This document shows, piece after piece, positions 50,532 to 58,682 of a DNA stretch of 64,000 nt. The position numbers were made by a program, and so were the translations under genes. Position 1 is the first letter of the stretch; the number at the start of each line of letters is the position of its first letter. The stretch is from CAYMCQ01 sp964389025 (GTDB taxonomy: Bacteria; Verrucomicrobiota; Verrucomicrobiia; Limisphaerales; CAYMCQ01): assembly GCA_964389025.1 (NCBI GenBank), contig CAYMCQ010000014.1, positions 1 to 64,000 on the forward strand. Reading direction: 5' to 3'. Under the pieces are notes generated by a model. It worked only from the letters and a program-made list of their open reading frames with translations, did not search any database and was not told the DNA's origin.

Positions 50532-52337
50532 CTATTTCTCAATGACAAATTCATCGCGCACCTTGCCGTCAACGTCGTGTGCGCGATACACGAGCCGGTT
50601 GCCGTCAATCTGAATATCCAGCACTTGATAAGTCGAAAGTTTCGTCAGGCCCACTTCCGTGTAATCGTGCGGCAGTTGCTCGTAATGCTTCGTGCCTGAA
50701 ACGGAGATGATGTAAACCGTTCCATCCTTCGCGCTCGCCACGCGTTGCTGACCCCGCATCGGATACGTCCGCAGATATGCGTGGTCGTGTCCCTGCAAGG
50801 CGAGGTCCACGTGATACTTGTCGAAAAGCGGAGTCCAGAGATTGCGGACTTCGAGATTGTCACGGTTGCCGCCGGAGGAGTAAGCGGGATGATGGTAACT
50901 GACGAATTTCCACGTGGCCTTCGTGTTCGCGAGCTGTTTCTCCAGCCACGGAACTTGCTTCGCCGCGTCGAGATTGGAGTCGAGGATGATGAACTTCGCG
51001 TTGCTGTATTCGAAGGCGTAGGCGCGCTCCGGCGGAATGTCGCGCGGCCCGTTTCGTGGAAGCGCTAACTGCGCGAGGTAAAGCCTGGGCTCATTGTCTC
51101 CCTGATATTCGTGGTTGCCGAGCACGGGCACGAGTTGGCGGCGGTCGAAGACGCCCTTTGAATTTTCAAAGAAACTGTCCCAATCCCAGCGTTCCGCGCC
51201 GCGATTCACCAGATCGCCCGCCATCAAATAAAACGCTGCGTCGGGCCGCGCGCGAAACGCGTTGTGCAACAGCACGCCCCAGCGATCCAGTCCGTTCTGC
51301 GCGTCGCCCATGTAGATGAACGAGAACGGCGCTACGCCGGCGGGCGCGGTGGTGAATTCCGCCGGCCCGATCCAGCCTTCCGGCGAACCGTCGCCCGCGG
51401 AATACACGTAAGTTGTGGCGGGCTTCAGACCTTTCAACACGACAGTGTGGCGGTGAATCAACGGATCGTTGAGCAGCAGCGGCGCTGAAAGTTTTTCAGT
51501 TTTGGCGCGCTCAGTCCGCACCTTCGCAACGGCGGCAGCCTTCGGTTGAAAACGAATGAAGCCGCGTTTGACCTTGCTGGAAGTCCTCCACTGAATTGCC
51601 TGAGTCGTGCGCGGGTCATCGCTCCATGTCAACACCACGTGGTCGGGGCGATCCGGCGCGGGATATTGCGTCTTGCTGAACCGGCTGACGAGCCGCGCAT
51701 CTTCCTCGCTGTCGCTGGCGGTCTGGATCAACACCCGGCCTTCAAGCGCCGGAGGCACATTGTTGAGACGCACCGCCTGATCAACGTATGGCTCCACGCC
51801 CGCCACAAATTTTGCCGTGCGAAGATGTCCCGGATAGAGACCAGTCACCTTGATCGCGTCGCCCGCCCGCTGCGCCCGCAACAAAACGAGGTAATGAGTC
51901 CCGCGCCCCGAGAGATTGTGGACACCCAGGCCGATTTCACCCGCAGAAAAAGATTTCTCCCACGCATCGAACTCGCGGTTCGAGAGTTGCGCCATCAGGC
52001 CATTTGTGCTGAAGCCGCGCTCGCGCAGCCAGAACGGTTCGTCGCCGAGACTGGCGTCGCGGAGAATCGTGACCACGACCGGCACGTTCACGCGAAAGCG
52101 AATGTGCGCCGTGCCGAGAACCTCGCGGTCCCGCGCCGTCAAGAGCGACTCCACCTTCGGCACAGTCAGATCGATGAGTTGGTCCGCCGTCAACTCGCGC
52201 TGCATCCGCTGAATGATTGCCGCCACGGTGTCGTGAACTGAAGCATGTGAGCCGTCGTGTGCGGTGACAGGCCCGCAAGCGAGCGCCGCCAGCAGAATGC
52301 AGACAACAAAGCCGAGGTGTCGTTGAGTGGGTTTCAT
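50532..52337 (-). CDS. Secreted purple-acid-phosphatase-type metallophosphoesterase
   Basis: 601 residues from ATG 52337 with a signal peptide (to about TAHDG). The first 220 residues are an unassigned region, then an Fn3-like N-terminal PAP domain (HVVLTWSDDPRTTQAIQW) and the calcineurin-like catalytic domain: YMGDAQN, MAGDLVNRG, VLGNHEY, SYHHPAY and LQGHDHAYLRTYP, all five metal-binding blocks. It frees phosphate from organic phosphates outside the cytoplasm. It heads a three-gene unit with the cupin and oxidoreductase. Confidence 0.9.
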   Translation of the reverse strand: MKPTQRHLGFVVCILLAALACGPVTAHDGSHASVHDTVAAIIQRMQRELTADQLIDLTVPKVESLLTARDREVLGTAHIRFRVNVPVVVTILRDASLGDEPFWLRERGFSTNGLMAQLSNREFDAWEKSFSAGEIGLGVHNLSGRGTHYLVLLRAQRAGDAIKVTGLYPGHLRTAKFVAGVEPYVDQAVRLNNVPPALEGRVLIQTASDSEEDARLVSRFSKTQYPAPDRPDHVVLTWSDDPRTTQAIQWRTSSKVKRGFIRFQPKAAAVAKVRTERAKTEKLSAPLLLNDPLIHRHTVVLKGLKPATTYVYSAGDGSPEGWIGPAEFTTAPAGVAPFSFIYMGDAQNGLDRWGVLLHNAFRARPDAAFYLMAGDLVNRGAERWDWDSFFENSKGVFDRRQLVPVLGNHEYQGDNEPRLYLAQLALPRNGPRDIPPERAYAFEYSNAKFIILDSNLDAAKQVPWLEKQLANTKATWKFVSYHHPAYSSGGNRDNLEVRNLWTPLFDKYHVDLALQGHDHAYLRTYPMRGQQRVASAKDGTVYIISVSGTKHYEQLPHDYTEVGLTKLSTYQVLDIQIDGNRLVYRAHDVDGKVRDEFVIEK

Positions 52338-52474
52338 CGTAAGTTTTTCATCCAGCGTTCGCGGGCAGACTTCCCCATCGGAGGAGAATAGTCCTGTTGG
52401 GTATTGCACACCGCTCGACTTGCATAAAATACGCTCACAAATTACGGAAACGAAAACAGACTAACCAATAACCG

Positions 52475-52540
52475 GTGAGCATAAAGACGCTTGGCGATTG
52501 GATTCAAGTCAAACGGCAGGAGAAATATCATACCACTTAG
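52475..52540 (+). pseudogene. N-terminal scrap of an XRE-type regulator
   Basis: GTG 52475 reads SIKTLGDWIQVKRQEKYHTT then a stop. LGDW..VKRQEK is the opening of a common Verrucomicrobial helix-turn-helix family. It breaks off at the left end of the MITE-like element at 52536. Confidence 0.45.
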
Positions 52541-52753
52541 CCGGAACGATTCAGTTGAAGTGACATCGCTGAACGCATCGCGCAGTCAATTCATAGCGAA
52601 ACCATGACCGACAAATTGCAATTCGGTGAACCATTTGGTTTGGGGTTCAACTGCATAGCAGTTGGAATTGGATGGTTTGTCACGTTGAAATTCAAGCAGT
52701 TACAAAATTACAGGTTAAAAACGACGCTTTGTTCTGAATCGTTCCGGCTAAGG
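52536..52753. mobile_element. MITE-like element with 19-bp terminal inverted repeats
   Basis: CTTAGCCGGAACGATTCAG (52536-52554) and its exact reverse complement (52735-52753) enclose 180 bp that is more AT-rich than its surroundings. A 66-codon frame inside (52604-52804) runs past the right end and resembles nothing. No target-site duplication is obvious. It sits in the 490-bp gap between the phosphatase and vWA genes, which otherwise holds only the XRE scrap. Confidence 0.65.
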
Positions 52754-52827
52754 AACAAGCCCGAAAACCGGACGAGCATACTTACGCCCCGCGATCCAGA
52801 CTAAAGACCGCCGCGAAGTCGTCCGGC

Positions 52828-55113
52828 TTACACCAGCCCGCTCAACTTCCTCCCCACCCAATAAACCACCAACAGCAAAAGAATAGATCCGCCCCACCAC
52901 GGGTTTGACCAGATGCGGATGCGTTTCTCGGTCGGCTGCGGTTCGGGTAACGCGGAGATTTGCTTCACGATTTCGTTCAGTGCCTCGTAGCTCGCACTCG
53001 CGCCGTGAGTGATGCCGGAAATTTCCCGGAGAATTTGCATGTTCACCGGCTGGCCTTGCTTTTCGCGCACCGGTCGTGTCACGGCGATCTCAGTTTCGAG
53101 TTTGCGACCGTCGCGTTCCGACGTGACCTGCACTTTGTATTTGCCGCCTTCACTTGGCGCGAAGCTGGATTTGAAAACGCCCCAGCCGCCGGGCACTGCG
53201 GAAAATCCAAATTGCTCCGCGCGTCCGCTCGGCGAAATTAATTTTCCGGAAACAGTAGTAGCACGGCCATCTTGGCCGTGTGTTTCTGGACTCACAGGCT
53301 GGAAGCCTGTGCTACTACCCATTTCGTCCGCAACGCTCGCCTGCAAAAAAATCGTGTCGCCGACTTGCGGCGTCTCGGGGCTGTAGCTCAGCCGCATGCC
53401 CTCGCTCTCGCTCAAGTGACGCTGGTGCGCCATCCAGCGCACGACCTGGCTCCAGAAGCGGTAATGAAATTTGTCTTCGACGCCGCGCCGCCATCGCCAC
53501 GCGCTATCCGTGCCCATGAACAAAACTTTTCCGCTTCCCGCCGCGCGCGTCACGAGCAGCGGCATGCGCCCCCACGAGTTGCGCAACTCCGAGTGCACCG
53601 CCAAAACTTCCGAGCCGGGCCGGCTTTTTTCGATGGCCGCCGACCAATAAAATCCCGGCAACTGTTTCCAAAGCTCCTCGTTGCGGCCTTCGTCGGAATC
53701 AAACCGTGTCAGCCAATGACGCTTGCCCGCCGTCGAAAGCAGCAGGTTCGATTCGTTTTGCAACGCGACGCCTTCAGGTTTTGTTTTGTCGAAAACAACC
53801 GGCAGCAAATCCGCCAGTCCCGCCCCGGCGGGATTGAGAAATGTGAGTTGGCGACCGCGCGAGCCGGGCAGAAACACAAGCCCGCTCGATTGTTGCTCAA
53901 CGAGACCTTTGATCAATTCCGCATCGCTGGCGCTGAGTTCGCCCTGGCCGATGCCGACGTCGCCGAGAAAAATCACGTCGTAGCGCGAGAGCAGTTCCTT
54001 GCTGCCGGGAAACGACGCGAGATAATTCCGCCCGCTGCCCATTCCCATGCCCGGATGAAAAAGAATGCAGTGCATCTCGACGCCGGGGTCGCGTTCGAGC
54101 GCGTTGCGCAGGTAGCGATACTCCCAGCGCGGCAGCGAATCCACGACCAGCACCTTGAGCTTCTCGACGCGCACGTTGATGCGAAAATCCTGCGCGTTGT
54201 TTTCGGGAATCGCTTCGTCCTTCTCGACGGGCAATTGCAGCTTCAACGAAACTTCGCCAACGACGTGCGGCGACCAAAGAATTGATTCCTGCAATTCACC
54301 GAGCGCTGGAATGGAAATTTCCTTTTTGATTTCGTCGCCGTTCGTGTCAATCAGCGACACCGCCGTCTTCACGTCGCGCGGCAAATTGCTGCGCACCTTG
54401 AACGGAACGATGATCTGCTCGCCAAAAAGTCCATAAGCCGGCGCGGAAACATTTTCCAAAACCAGATCCGGCAACGGCGTCTCGCGTCCGACCGCGACGC
54501 TGAAAATCGGCACGCCCTGCTCGCGAAACCGTGTCGCCGCCGCGAGCGGTGACTGGCCGAGATTCCAATCGCCGTCGGTGAGAAGCAGGACGGCTTTGAG
54601 ATTGCGCTGGCGTTTGAGGACGGATTCGAGTGCGGCATTCAAATCAGTTCCGTCGTCGGTAGGGACGCCCCTCTCCCGGCCTGCGGCCACCCTCTCCCCG
54701 TCCGACGGGGAGAGGGCAGGGAGAGGGGTGCTCTTCGACGTCGCAAAATCTTCCACCAAAACTTTCGCGGACTTTTCGAGCGGCTTCCAAAATTGATTCG
54801 TGCGTTCCTTGGCCAACCACTCCGCCCGACTCGTCGCGCGATTTGTCACAACAACATCGCGCGTCTTCATGCTCGCCGATGTGTCGAGAAGCACCGCAAT
54901 TTCCGGCCGCGCCGTTCGTTTGAGGTGCTGAACAAATTCGGGCCGCAGCAAAGTCAGCACGAGCAACGTGAGAATCACGAACCGCAAACTCTCCAGCCGA
55001 CGAATCACCTTTCTTTCGCCACTCGCGCGCCAGTGCAAAACAAAAATCCACGCTGCCGCGAGCCAGAGAACAGCGCAGAGGATGCTGATTGGAATGGAGG
55101 CGGCGAAACTCAT
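52828..55113 (-). CDS. Large vWA/glutamine-amidotransferase-like membrane protein
   Basis: 761 residues from ATG 55113, which overlaps the BatA-like stop (ATGA). Two N-terminal membrane helices, then a von Willebrand A domain (IAVLLDTSASMKTRD with DxSxS, and AVLLLTDGDWN), a middle domain with VLVVDSLPRWEYRYLRNAL typical of the class I glutamine-amidotransferase-like region in these proteins, and a C-terminal membrane helix. Such proteins work with MoxR ATPase, DUF58 and BatA proteins in envelope assembly or stress. Two stretches are translated repeats and not native: about residues 124-150 (PLPALSPSDGERVAAGRERG) and 599-619 (STGFQPVSPETHGQDGRATT). Confidence 0.85.
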   Translation of the reverse strand: MSFAASIPISILCAVLWLAAAWIFVLHWRASGERKVIRRLESLRFVILTLLVLTLLRPEFVQHLKRTARPEIAVLLDTSASMKTRDVVVTNRATSRAEWLAKERTNQFWKPLEKSAKVLVEDFATSKSTPLPALSPSDGERVAAGRERGVPTDDGTDLNAALESVLKRQRNLKAVLLLTDGDWNLGQSPLAAATRFREQGVPIFSVAVGRETPLPDLVLENVSAPAYGLFGEQIIVPFKVRSNLPRDVKTAVSLIDTNGDEIKKEISIPALGELQESILWSPHVVGEVSLKLQLPVEKDEAIPENNAQDFRINVRVEKLKVLVVDSLPRWEYRYLRNALERDPGVEMHCILFHPGMGMGSGRNYLASFPGSKELLSRYDVIFLGDVGIGQGELSASDAELIKGLVEQQSSGLVFLPGSRGRQLTFLNPAGAGLADLLPVVFDKTKPEGVALQNESNLLLSTAGKRHWLTRFDSDEGRNEELWKQLPGFYWSAAIEKSRPGSEVLAVHSELRNSWGRMPLLVTRAAGSGKVLFMGTDSAWRWRRGVEDKFHYRFWSQVVRWMAHQRHLSESEGMRLSYSPETPQVGDTIFLQASVADEMGSSTGFQPVSPETHGQDGRATTVSGKLISPSGRAEQFGFSAVPGGWGVFKSSFAPSEGGKYKVQVTSERDGRKLETEIAVTRPVREKQGQPVNMQILREISGITHGASASYEALNEIVKQISALPEPQPTEKRIRIWSNPWWGGSILLLLVVYWVGRKLSGLV
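53255..53318. repeat. Palindromic repeat translated in the vWA gene (TGGAA type)
   Basis: Outer 10-bp perfect pair GTAGTAGCAC and GTGCTACTAC closes two hairpins: CACGGCCATCTTGGCCGTG (53262-53280) and CACAGGCTGGAAGCCTGTG (53293-53311). Confidence 0.88.
54668..54728. repeat. CTCTCC-type palindromic repeat translated in the vWA gene
   Basis: Outer CCCCTCTCCC (54668) and GGGAGAGGGG (54719), inner CCTCTCCCCG (54691) and CGGGGAGAGG (54706) around TCCGA; both pairs are perfect over 10 bp. Confidence 0.88.
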
Positions 55114-57212
55114 GAGAAAAATTCCAAGTTCCAACGTCCAAACTCCAGAGAAACACCAAGGACGAACATCCAAATCAACATTCGCGTCGCGGCTCCAATT
55201 GGAGCTTTGAATTTCGAGCTTCTCTGGATGTTGGATGTTGGAGCTTGGTGCTTTGGCAAAAGGAGCACTCCTTCAACAAACAAGAACACCAGCATCGCAA
55301 ACAAAAACACGCGCCAGATTTCCCGCTGCAAAACCTGACCGCGATTCCCGCGCTCTTCCCAAAGTTGAAAGGCCATGCCACGAAAGAGATTCCGTGTCTC
55401 GTCCACTTCCAGAATTTCCGGTTCGTCTTCCACAAGCGGACGATTCACGGCAACGAGCCGCTCGCCGTCGCGATAAACGCCGGCTTGAAGCTGGATATTT
55501 TTCGGCGCGGCGGAATCAACGCACGTCCATTGCTTTGCGCGATCAACGGCGCTCAACTCACCGCAGCTTGCCATCGAAACCTGTTGCAAGCGGCGTCCAC
55601 CAGCTTGAAGCAGTCGTTGCAGCATCGGAACGATGACCGGGCCATCGGCGAGCGTTGACCATTGCGCGTTCGGCAGCGAGGCGCAGAAATAAATTTCGCC
55701 TTTCCCCAGACTTTGCCGCGCGAGAAAAGTTTCCGCGTCGGAAAATGCAGCAAGCGAATTTTTCTGGCCGACGATGAGTTGGCGCTTCTGAAATTCCGTC
55801 TCGCCGAGTGGCAGGCTCAAACCTTCGTCAGTTTTTGCCAGCGGGCCTTCGGCTTCATCCCAACGCGCGATGTGAAAGAACTTTTCTGACTCGGCGGATT
55901 GCGGTTCGCTCCAACCTAAACCATTGAATCGTCCAGCGTCCGTTGCAGCCGGTGGAAAGAAAATAACAACGCCACCATCGGAAACAAACGTTCGCACACG
56001 CTCGGCAACTTCGCCGTTCGGCAACGCGCCTTGCCAAATCAGCAGCGCGCTGTCGCCGAGTGAAATGTTTGCCGCGTCGGTAGGGACGCGCTGCTGCGCG
56101 TCCTGGCCGACCGGCAGGTCGGCCCTACCAGTTTGTTTGTTCAGCGCATTCGCAGCGGCTTTCAAAATGCGACCGCTCTCTTTGTCGTTCGCGACGATGG
56201 TGGCGTGCAGCGGCATGTCCGTGCCGTAAACGAAATAGGAGGTGCTGTCGCGGGCGTTGGCGTCGACGGGCAGTTGAAAACTTCCCCAGCCGCCGGATTT
56301 TTTCGCGCCAAGCGGCGCGCGATGTCGCCAGCGAAATGCCTGTCCGTCCATGTTCAACTCGAATTGCGATTGTGCGCCGTCAAGCGTCATCGCAAGCGGA
56401 AAGGCAGTCGTAGAATTTGTGTTGCGCTGAATATCGAGAGCGAATTGCAACTCGCTTTCGTTTCCGCGCGGGCGTCGCAAAATTTCCGAGACGGTGACTG
56501 ATGAATTTAGCGCGGGCGGTTGATTGAGCGCGAGAAGACGGACGCGGACTCGTTGTGGCAATGCGCCAAGTTGCGCCAAAACATTTTTGAAACGGGCGTC
56601 GTTCGGTTGCCAATTGCTCTTTTGCAAGTCGGAGGCGATCCAGATTTCCGATGCGCCCGCGCGATTTTCGACGAGCCAGTTCAGCGCAGTTTGCAACATA
56701 GCGGGAATGTCGGCGGCGGTGTCGGTCGGCGCGGTGAGCGAAAGTTCGGCAAGCGAATTGACGCTGGCGATTTCCTGCGGAGTGCGCAGCGCACTGTCAA
56801 TCAGAACGAAATGGCTGCTGCCTTCAAATGATTTCGCGGCTTGGGAAATCAGTTTCAACGCCTGCTCGCGCTTGGTTTGAGTTGAACCGGCGGCGCGAGT
56901 TTCCATGCTCGCAGAGCGGTCGAGGAGAATGAGCACAGTGTCGGGCGCAGGCGAAAATATCCAGCCCATCCAGCCACCGGAAATCGGCCGCGCCAAAAAC
57001 AACAGGAGCGCAGCGATGGCCAGGACGCGAAAGAGAAGAATCAAAAATTGCCGGAGCTTGGCCTGACTGATGGAACTTCTATTTGCAGCGATCAACAATC
57101 GCATCGCGCCCCACGGTTGGGAGCGGTAGCGCATTCGATTCAGCAAATGAATGATGAGCGGCAGCAGGAGAAGCGGAAGCCCCCAGAGAATGAATGGCTG
57201 CAAAAACGTCAT
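55110..57212 (-). CDS. BatA/vWA-domain membrane protein
   Basis: 700 residues. It opens with the double-transmembrane BatA domain (FLQPFILWGLPLLLLPLIIHLLNR), then vWA (TVLILLDRSASMETRA), a large extracytoplasmic part and a C-terminal helix (IWRVFLFAMLVFLFVEGVLLL). It is expected to work with the DUF58 protein encoded upstream (58683) and the vWA protein downstream. Residues about 362-377 (ADLPVGQDAQQRVP) and the last 45 or so after the final helix (KHQAPTSNIQRSSKF ...) come from repeat DNA. Confidence 0.86.
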   Translation of the reverse strand: MTFLQPFILWGLPLLLLPLIIHLLNRMRYRSQPWGAMRLLIAANRSSISQAKLRQFLILLFRVLAIAALLLFLARPISGGWMGWIFSPAPDTVLILLDRSASMETRAAGSTQTKREQALKLISQAAKSFEGSSHFVLIDSALRTPQEIASVNSLAELSLTAPTDTAADIPAMLQTALNWLVENRAGASEIWIASDLQKSNWQPNDARFKNVLAQLGALPQRVRVRLLALNQPPALNSSVTVSEILRRPRGNESELQFALDIQRNTNSTTAFPLAMTLDGAQSQFELNMDGQAFRWRHRAPLGAKKSGGWGSFQLPVDANARDSTSYFVYGTDMPLHATIVANDKESGRILKAAANALNKQTGRADLPVGQDAQQRVPTDAANISLGDSALLIWQGALPNGEVAERVRTFVSDGGVVIFFPPAATDAGRFNGLGWSEPQSAESEKFFHIARWDEAEGPLAKTDEGLSLPLGETEFQKRQLIVGQKNSLAAFSDAETFLARQSLGKGEIYFCASLPNAQWSTLADGPVIVPMLQRLLQAGGRRLQQVSMASCGELSAVDRAKQWTCVDSAAPKNIQLQAGVYRDGERLVAVNRPLVEDEPEILEVDETRNLFRGMAFQLWEERGNRGQVLQREIWRVFLFAMLVFLFVEGVLLLPKHQAPTSNIQRSSKFKAPIGAATRMLIWMFVLGVSLEFGRWNLEFFS
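55124..55248. repeat. Long hairpin with heptamer arms at the BatA 3' end
   Basis: The arms at 55124-55152 and 55220-55248 (29 bp, about 85% complementary) are themselves 7-bp periodic: TTCCAAG, TTCCAAC, GTCCAAA, CTCCAGA on one side and TCTGGAT, GTTGGAT, GTTGGAG, CTTGGTG on the other. The centre has CTCCAATTGGAG, a perfect palindrome. Confidence 0.8.
56080..56128. repeat. GTAGGG palindromic repeat translated in the BatA gene
   Basis: GTAGGG ... CCCTAC closes two hairpins: GGACGCG/CGCGTCC (56084-56103) and CCGACC/GGTCGG (56107-56122). Confidence 0.85.
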
Positions 57213-57290
57213 CGTCCTGACAATTCTTGCAGTTTAATCCGAGACCGGCAAGCGCGGGGGAAATTGTTGACGACCTTTTTGCAAACTTTT

Positions 57291-57776
57291 TCAAGCAATG
57301 ATCGCATCCGCCAACTGTTCCTTTTTAGGAGGACGACCCTTTCTTGCAGCTGGGACATCAAAAATTCCTCGATGTTGTGCATCAACAAAATGTTCGTGGA
57401 TTTTGTGAGCGTATTTGTTTTGCAGATTGATTTGCTCACGACGGATAGCGTCGGCTTGTGCGCCTTCGATCATTAAATACTTACCGCTTACTACGCCGCG
57501 CCGCGCAATTTCAGAACAGACGGCTTCCGTTATTAACTCCGCGAATAAAACTTGTCCCTGTGCTGTGCCGCTGCCGTTACCATGTTCATCAAGATAGGTT
57601 CGCAATTGAAATCGTTTCGGAAACAGCAAGAAACAAGTCGCCACAATATCTTCGGTATTTATTTCCTTACCCGACTGCGACAAATAATAAACGGCGTAGA
57701 CCACGAGATCGTTCATCGCGATTCTCGTGTAAATCTCCGGCGCGAATGTTGGAAGATTTTGATTTGGCTCGAACAT
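57291..57776 (-). CDS. Conserved-looking protein of unknown function
   Basis: 161 residues; I do not recognise the family. The first half (MNDLVVYAVYYLSQSGKEINTEDIVATCFLLFPKRFQLRTYL) looks like a winged-helix region. The C terminus is basic (AARKGRPPKKEQLADAIIA), like an AT-hook or nucleic-acid-binding tail. AT content is higher than in neighbours, suggesting transfer. It lies 5 bp downstream of a VapC-like gene on the same strand and may be part of the inserted module. Confidence 0.65.
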   Translation of the reverse strand: MFEPNQNLPTFAPEIYTRIAMNDLVVYAVYYLSQSGKEINTEDIVATCFLLFPKRFQLRTYLDEHGNGSGTAQGQVLFAELITEAVCSEIARRGVVSGKYLMIEGAQADAIRREQINLQNKYAHKIHEHFVDAQHRGIFDVPAARKGRPPKKEQLADAIIA

Positions 57777-57781
57777 GGAAA

Positions 57782-58186
57782 TTAGTTTTTTAACCAGCCA
57801 ATCTTGATTTCCTTCTCCACTTCCTTGAACTCCAAGTCGCCGGTCACGAATTCTGCGTTCTTAATTTTTGCGAGCGCTGCGCCGAAGCAATCCGCGTAGG
57901 ACATTTTTTTGGTGGCTTTGTAGATGGCCGCCTGTTTTGTCTGATGAAGGTCTGCGCTCACAATCTCAATGGGCATGGCATCCATTTCCTTGAGCTTTTG
58001 TTCCGCCATTTCAGGTGACGCGCCGCGCAACACGGAATAATAGACCTCACCCCAATTGACCACGCTCATCAGGAGCTTGTGCCTTTCAGCCGTGGCGTGT
58101 TCCAGAAGTTTCTCCGCCTGTTCGGCGGCGGGTTCATCATTGAAAAGTGCCATGAGCACCCAGCTATCAATAACCTTTGTGGCCAT
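57782..58186 (-). CDS. PIN-domain toxin (VapC-like)
   Basis: 134 residues. PIN acidic residues: VIDSWVLMALFNDEPAA, WGEVYY, and KMSYADCFGAALAKIKNAEFVTGDLEF, which has the classical YADC/GD signature of the family. It likely cleaves RNA when unopposed. Its probable antitoxin is the AbrB-type gene upstream, but 152 bp containing a repeat element lie between them instead of the usual overlap. Confidence 0.88.
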   Translation of the reverse strand: MATKVIDSWVLMALFNDEPAAEQAEKLLEHATAERHKLLMSVVNWGEVYYSVLRGASPEMAEQKLKEMDAMPIEIVSADLHQTKQAAIYKATKKMSYADCFGAALAKIKNAEFVTGDLEFKEVEKEIKIGWLKN

Positions 58187-58221
58187 AGTCAGTTCAAATC
58201 AGATTTCGACACCTCACCCAA

Positions 58222-58298
58222 AGCCCTCACCCCCAGCCCCTCTCCCATCCGATGGGCGAGGGTGGCGTCGGACTCTCCCCGTTCGAGGCGGAGAGGGA
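58222..58298. repeat. CTCTCC-type palindromic repeat between antitoxin and toxin
   Basis: Two stems: CTCTCCCATC with GATGGGCGAG, and CTCTCCCCG with CGGAGAG. It separates the VapB-like and VapC-like genes. Confidence 0.75.
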
Positions 58299-58338
58299 GA
58301 AGATTTTTGCGCGCCTTGTGTTCTTTTGCGGCCATGTG

Positions 58339-58584
58339 TCAGAGTTCCCGCTCGCGTTTGCGCTCGGCCATGAACACGTCCATCGCCTTTGTGCCTTTGA
58401 GCGAACCGCGCAGACTTTTGATGAATTTGGAAGTGATCGGCTTGAGAACGATGTTGCCGTTCTCGACGTAAACCTGGGCTTTCGTGCCTTCCTCGATCTC
58501 GAATTCCTTGCGGAGCCGGCGGGGAATCACCACCTGGCCTTTTGCGCCGAAATTAACTGTGTCGGCTTTTAATGTTGCAGTCAT
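58339..58584 (-). CDS. AbrB/MazE-type antitoxin (VapB-like)
   Basis: 81 residues. The swapped-hairpin DNA-binding domain is clear: NFGAKGQVVIPRRLRKEFEIEEGTKAQVYVENGNIVLKPI. The tail (GTKAMDVFMAERKREREL) would bind the toxin. It probably represses its own promoter (58592-58620). Confidence 0.88.
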   Translation of the reverse strand: MTATLKADTVNFGAKGQVVIPRRLRKEFEIEEGTKAQVYVENGNIVLKPITSKFIKSLRGSLKGTKAMDVFMAERKREREL

Positions 58585-58591
58585 GGCCTGA

Positions 58592-58620
58592 AGTTAAACC
58601 AAACATTAAAAGTGTGTCAA
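58592..58620 (-). promoter_or_regulatory. Candidate promoter of the vapBC-like pair
   Basis: On the minus strand a perfect -35 TTGACA (58620-58615) and TTAACT (58597-58592) are 17 bp apart, ending just before the antitoxin ATG. Confidence 0.5.
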
Positions 58621-58682
58621 CTGTTGTTTTGTATGACTTTTATCGCACAGTTGCCACTTTTCTCAGACAGCTAGGGATGTGT

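Noticed and set aside
52604..52804. A 66-codon plus-strand frame across the MITE-like element.
   Set aside because: It crosses the right terminal repeat and matches nothing; better explained as chance within the element.
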